NCBI GenBank assembly: GCA_903904275.1
Contig: CAIVBX010000034.1
Location: 1 to 6,389, forward strand
Source of the DNA: an uncultured Pseudomonadota bacterium
Lineage (GTDB): Bacteria; Pseudomonadota; Gammaproteobacteria; Methylococcales; Methylomonadaceae
DNA: 6,389 bases
Direction of reading: 5' to 3'
Numbering within the stretch: position 1 is the stretch's first letter; each line of letters starts with the position of its first letter. The notes below the pieces were generated by a model. The model ran no database searches. It worked only from the letters and a program-made list of their open reading frames with translations, and had not been told where the DNA came from. The position numbers were made by a program, and so were the translations under genes. Positions 5,556-6,389 of the stretch are shown in pieces.

Positions 5556-6389
5556 ATGACCACATCAAGCCAACTTTTTAACCAAGCGAAAAACGTGATT
5601 GCTGGCGGGGTAAATTCGCCTGTACGTTCGTTTAATGGTGTCGGTGGCACACCGATTTTTATTGACCACGCAAAAGGCGCATACATTTACGACTGCGAAG
5701 GTAATGAATACGTCGATTATGTTGGTTCATGGGGACCTATGATTTTAGGTCACGCCCATCCTGACGTAATCGAAGCGGTAAAAATCGCTGCTGAAAAAGG
5801 TTTGAGTTTTGGTGCGCCAACTGAAATTGAAACGTTAATGGCAATGCGAGTTTGTGAACTTGTCCCGTCGATTGAATTGGTTCGCATGGTCAGTTCTGGC
5901 ACAGAAGCGACCATGAGCGCGATTCGTTTAGCAAAAGGTTACACAGGACGCAACAAAATCGTGAAATTTGAAGGTTGTTATCACGGACATTCTGACGCAT
6001 TACTTGTCAAAGCAGGTTCAGGCACTTTGACGTTTGGTGTTCCGAGTTCGTCAGGTGTTTCAGAAGCCGTTGCATTAGACACGCTAACCTTGCCATACAA
6101 CAATGCAAATGCGGTGCGCGATTTATTTTCAAAATTAGGCAAAGAAATCGCCTGCATTATCGTTGAACCTGTCGCAGGAAATATGAATTGCGTGCCGCCT
6201 GTTGAAGATTTTTTGGAAACTTTGCGTGACGTTTGCGATGAATTTGGCAGCGTTTTAATTTTCGATGAAGTGATGACTGGTTTTCGTGTCAGCCTGCAAG
6301 GCGCACAAGGTTTTTATAATATAAAACCTGATTTAACAACTCTCGGCAAAATTATTGGCGGCGGAATGCCTGTTGGCGCATTTGGTGGC
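5556..6389 (+). CDS. hemL: Glutamate-1-semialdehyde 2,1-aminomutase, N-terminal part (3' end outside window)
   Basis: Converts glutamate-1-semialdehyde to 5-aminolevulinate, the last step of the C5 route to tetrapyrroles, using PLP/PMP in the cytoplasm. The frame runs open from ATG 5556 to the window end, giving 278 residues of about 426. Visible motifs are AKNVIAGGVNSPVRSF (11-26), VDYVGSWGPMILGHAHP (53-69), FGAPTEIE (85-92), MVSSGTEATMSAIRLAKG (111-128) as the cofactor phosphate loop, FEGCYHGHSDALL (138-150), EPVAGNMNCVPP (204-215), IFDEVMTGFR (235-244) with the PLP-ring aspartate D237, and TLGKIIGGGMPVGAFGG at the end, where K265 is the Schiff-base lysine at the same number as in E. coli HemL. 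These distinguish HemL from other class III aminotransferases. The start is set by AAGGA 5 bases upstream. It follows ridA in one operon. No defect is visible in the part seen. Confidence 0.97.
   Translation, partial: MTTSSQLFNQAKNVIAGGVNSPVRSFNGVGGTPIFIDHAKGAYIYDCEGNEYVDYVGSWGPMILGHAHPDVIEAVKIAAEKGLSFGAPTEIETLMAMRVCELVPSIELVRMVSSGTEATMSAIRLAKGYTGRNKIVKFEGCYHGHSDALLVKAGSGTLTFGVPSSSGVSEAVALDTLTLPYNNANAVRDLFSKLGKEIACIIVEPVAGNMNCVPPVEDFLETLRDVCDEFGSVLIFDEVMTGFRVSLQGAQGFYNIKPDLTTLGKIIGGGMPVGAFGG

Noticed and set aside
1..6389. Search for an undescribed defence, mobile or secondary-metabolite system.
   Set aside because: Seven of the eight complete or partial neighbours have clear housekeeping families, base use is even, and no repeats, integrase, transposase or array-like structure is present. 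Only the protein at 3591-4238 is unexplained, and one gene does not make a system.

Overview
The window is a chromosomal housekeeping segment from an AT-rich gammaproteobacterium. The proteins resemble Pseudomonas-type gammaproteobacterial versions: the ThiG C-terminus, Pcm beginning GIGMTSQRTR, and a HisC followed by a stand-alone TyrA. The base composition is clearly low-GC. A finer placement, for example among sulphur-oxidising or methanotrophic lineages, is only a guess. I see no insertion sequence, tRNA, rRNA, CRISPR array, integrase, toxin-antitoxin pair or phage gene, and base use looks even throughout.

Layout. Positions 1-315 (+) hold the C-terminal part of thiG (thiazole synthase). 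It converges on a minus-strand gene cluster across a short hairpin (329-357) that can serve as a shared terminator. From 4994 down to 360 six minus-strand genes are packed so tightly that they almost certainly form one operon. In transcription order they are surE (nucleotidase), an unrecognised membrane-anchored protein with four cysteines, pcm (isoaspartyl methyltransferase), a YqaA/DedA-type membrane protein, hisC (PLP aminotransferase) and tyrA (prephenate dehydrogenase). Gaps are 9, -4, 2, 10 and about -8 bases. The surE-pcm-yqaA core is a stress/repair cluster known from other gammaproteobacteria, and hisC-tyrA is a known amino-acid biosynthesis pair. Here the two are joined.

A 149-base divergent region (4995-5143) separates this operon from a plus-strand pair: ridA (enamine/imine deaminase) and hemL (glutamate-1-semialdehyde aminomutase, cut by the window end). 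The region has candidate promoters that face away from each other and use nearly the same bases on opposite strands, plus a 7-base direct repeat.

How the genes fit together. HisC and HemL are PLP enzymes, and RidA removes reactive imines known to damage PLP enzymes. HisC and TyrA fit histidine and tyrosine synthesis, SurE and Pcm fit stationary-phase nucleotide and protein maintenance, and ThiG makes the thiazole of thiamine. No previously undescribed multi-gene system is evident. The least explained element is the small membrane protein at 3591-4238, between surE and pcm.
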